From Rhodospirillaceae bacterium UBA6608 (GTDB lineage: Bacteria > Pseudomonadota > Alphaproteobacteria > Rhodospirillales_A > Casp-alpha2): 7,091 nucleotides of DNA. The notes below the pieces were generated by a model that did no database searches, was not told where the DNA came from, and saw nothing but the letters and a program-made list of their open reading frames with translations. The stretch covers positions 5,045 through 12,135 of the forward strand of contig DJHY01000015.1 of assembly GCA_002433335.1 (NCBI GenBank), read 5' to 3'. A program made the position numbers and the translations under genes. Every line of letters begins with the position of its first letter. Within the stretch, counting starts at the first letter, position 1. This document shows, piece after piece, positions 5,931-7,091 of the stretch.

Positions 5931-6851
5931 TCATTTGTTCGCCAGCGCGCGGGTTTCCCGGTGCCAGATGTACAGGCCCGTGGCGATGACGATCGTCGAG
6001 CCGACGATTGTCGAGGCATCCGGCAGCACGCCCCAGATTACCAGGTCGAAGGAGACCGCCCATAGGATCGCCGTATATTCGAACGGAGTGACCACGGCGG
6101 CGGGGGCGAATTTCATGGCGAAGGTCATGAGCAATTGGCCCAGACCGCCGAGCACGCCCGCGCAGATATAGAAGATCAAGTGTTCGGTCGTTGGGGTGAT
6201 CCAGATGAACGGCAGGATAAAGACCGACACGGCGAAGCCGGTGAGCATGTAATAGAACACGATCAGGAACGGCGTTTCCGTTTCGGCCAGTTTCTTGATC
6301 TGGATCAGCGAGATCGCCCAAAGCAGCGTCCCGGCCAGGGAAAACAGACTGCCGACCTGGAAGTCGCCGGTCGGGTCCAGGGCGATGACGACCCCGGCAA
6401 AGCCGATGAAGATCGCGATCCAGCGCCGGATGCCGACGCGTTCACCCAGAAAGGGGATGGCCAGGATGGTCGCGAAGATCGGCATCGACATGGAAATCGA
6501 CATGCCGTCGCTGAGCGCGATCTGCGAATAGGCGAAATAGAAACTGGCGTTGCCCAGAACACCCGATAACGAGCGAAAGAAATGCCCCATGGGGCGATGC
6601 GTTCGAAACGATGACGCGCCGGTCGTGAACAGCATGAACGGCACGATCAGGGCGACCGCAACGGCGTTGCGGAAGAACACGGCCTGGAAAGGGGAATATT
6701 CGGGGCCGGTCAGCTTGACGAACATCTGCATGGACGTCAGGCACCCGATGGAGCCGAGCATGCAAACGATGCCGAGGATCATGGACCGGCGGGAAAGGTC
6801 GATAGCGGAGGCGGTCTTCGAAGAAGAAGGCTCTGGGTTATCTGTGCTCAA
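5931..6851 (-). CDS. EamA/DMT superfamily permease (drug/metabolite transporter), probable TTG start
   Basis: An inner-membrane transporter of the drug/metabolite superfamily with about ten transmembrane helices in two EamA repeats (about residues 25-160 and 168-300). The total of 306 residues is normal. Typical features are FFRNAVAVALIVPF in the first repeat, the GNASFYFAYSQIALSDGMSISMSMPIF stretch, FLGERVGIRRWIAIFIGFAGVVI closing it, and FEYTAILWAVSFDLVIWG with a short basic tail at the end. The substrate is unknown; family members export amino acids, nucleosides or other metabolites, and some take up S-adenosylmethionine. The start is taken as TTG at 6851. An in-frame TGA lies 15 nt upstream, and the next in-frame ATG is at 6782 (residue 24), with no visible ribosome binding site. 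A GGTGAG stretch lies 11 nt before the TTG, a rather long spacing. The first 23 residues are hydrophilic, so either start leaves the membrane part intact. etfA lies upstream, behind a strong hairpin. Confidence 0.9.
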   Translation of the reverse strand: MSTDNPEPSSSKTASAIDLSRRSMILGIVCMLGSIGCLTSMQMFVKLTGPEYSPFQAVFFRNAVAVALIVPFMLFTTGASSFRTHRPMGHFFRSLSGVLGNASFYFAYSQIALSDGMSISMSMPIFATILAIPFLGERVGIRRWIAIFIGFAGVVIALDPTGDFQVGSLFSLAGTLLWAISLIQIKKLAETETPFLIVFYYMLTGFAVSVFILPFIWITPTTEHLIFYICAGVLGGLGQLLMTFAMKFAPAAVVTPFEYTAILWAVSFDLVIWGVLPDASTIVGSTIVIATGLYIWHRETRALANK

Positions 6852-6902
6852 GTTGGTTCGTGCTCACCCTAGGCCCCCAACGTTCTTTTTTTTAAAGCAA
6901 TC

Positions 6903-6934
6903 GCCCCCGCGCGGTTCCCACGCCGCACGGGGGC
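6903..6934 (-). terminator. Strong GC-rich hairpin, probable terminator of etfA
   Basis: On the - strand, GCCCCCG-TGCGG (6934-6923), an 8-nt loop, then CCGCG-CGGGGGC (6914-6903) form a 12-bp stem containing one U-G wobble. On the + strand the same position would be a C-A mismatch, which favours action on the - strand RNA. Flanking bases can extend the stem with wobbles and one bulge. It lies 17 nt after the etfA stop. The following tract is only GATTGCTTT, then eight A's (6893-6886), so it is not a textbook U-run. Confidence 0.6.
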
Positions 6935-6951
6935 AATGCCATTTTATGCCG

Positions 6952-7091
6952 TTAGGACAGAGCCGCCTTCAGCTCAGGCACGGCGGTGAAGAGGTCCGCC
7001 ACCAGGCCGTAGTCGGCGACCTGGAAGATCTGGGCCTCTTCATCCTTGTTGATGGCGACGATGACCTTGCTGTCCTTCATGCCTGCAAGGT
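6952..7091 (-). CDS. etfA: Electron transfer flavoprotein alpha subunit, C-terminal end (5' end beyond the window)
   Basis: Only the last 46 codons and the TAA are in the window; the rest lies beyond the right edge. The translation [16 protein letters not shown], followed by [18 protein letters not shown] and ending in a short acidic/alanine tail, is the highly conserved C-terminus of EtfA. This is the FAD-binding domain II segment, where [10 protein letters not shown] and [10 protein letters not shown] help hold the FAD. EtfA with EtfB carries electrons from acyl-CoA and related dehydrogenases to ETF:ubiquinone oxidoreductase. etfB commonly lies directly upstream of etfA, but it cannot be checked here. 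A GC-rich hairpin 17 nt after the stop separates it from the EamA gene. Confidence 0.95.
   Translation of the reverse strand, partial: LAGMKDSKVIVAINKDEEAQIFQVADYGLVADLFTAVPELKAALS

Noticed and set aside
5931..5933. EamA, YeeE/YedE, cyclic-nucleotide and MATE genes as one novel operon or defence system
   Set aside because: Gaps of 67, 87 and 42 nt with an operator and hairpins between them suggest several transcription units. All products belong to ordinary families, with no nuclease, toxin or defence domain present.

Overview
The window is a piece of a high-GC chromosome, most likely from an alphaproteobacterium, possibly Rhodospirillales-like. The lineage call is an inference from base composition, the EtfA C-terminus and the gene families present; nothing here fixes the genus. 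Coding density is high. There is no mobile element, CRISPR array, tRNA or rRNA, and no stretch over 300 bases without a gene.

Layout from left to right: (1) the 3' 600 codons of mnmC on the + strand, a bifunctional tRNA wobble-uridine modification enzyme cut by the left edge. (2) After a 12-nt convergent gap, everything else lies on the - strand. Read in the direction of transcription, from the right edge, it runs: the last codons of etfA, a strong hairpin, an EamA/DMT-family permease with a probable TTG start, a 67-nt gap, two half-size YeeE/YedE sulfur-transport membrane proteins 4 nt apart, an orphan cyclic-nucleotide-binding-domain protein, a DinF-type MATE exporter, a terminator-like hairpin, and argE.

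The most informative non-coding signal is in the 67-nt gap before the YeeE/YedE pair. It is a perfect 8-4-8 inverted repeat (5897-5916) whose core is ATTC-N8-GAAT. That matches the operator described for the persulfide-sensing ArsR-family repressors SqrR/BigR. With the sulfur-transport genes behind it, it suggests this two-gene unit is induced by sulfide, persulfide or polysulfide through a regulator encoded elsewhere. No bigR, blh (persulfide dioxygenase) or sqr gene lies in the window.

Apart from this the window reads as ordinary core and transporter genes: tRNA modification, arginine biosynthesis, electron transfer from acyl-CoA dehydrogenases, and three transport functions. I see no evidence of a new multi-gene system. 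Points for a second look are the persulfide-type operator, the orphan cyclic-nucleotide domain lacking the usual phosphate-binding arginine, a possible leaderless argE promoter abutting a terminator, a duplicated start region in the EamA gene, and a divergent FAD-domain loop in MnmC.
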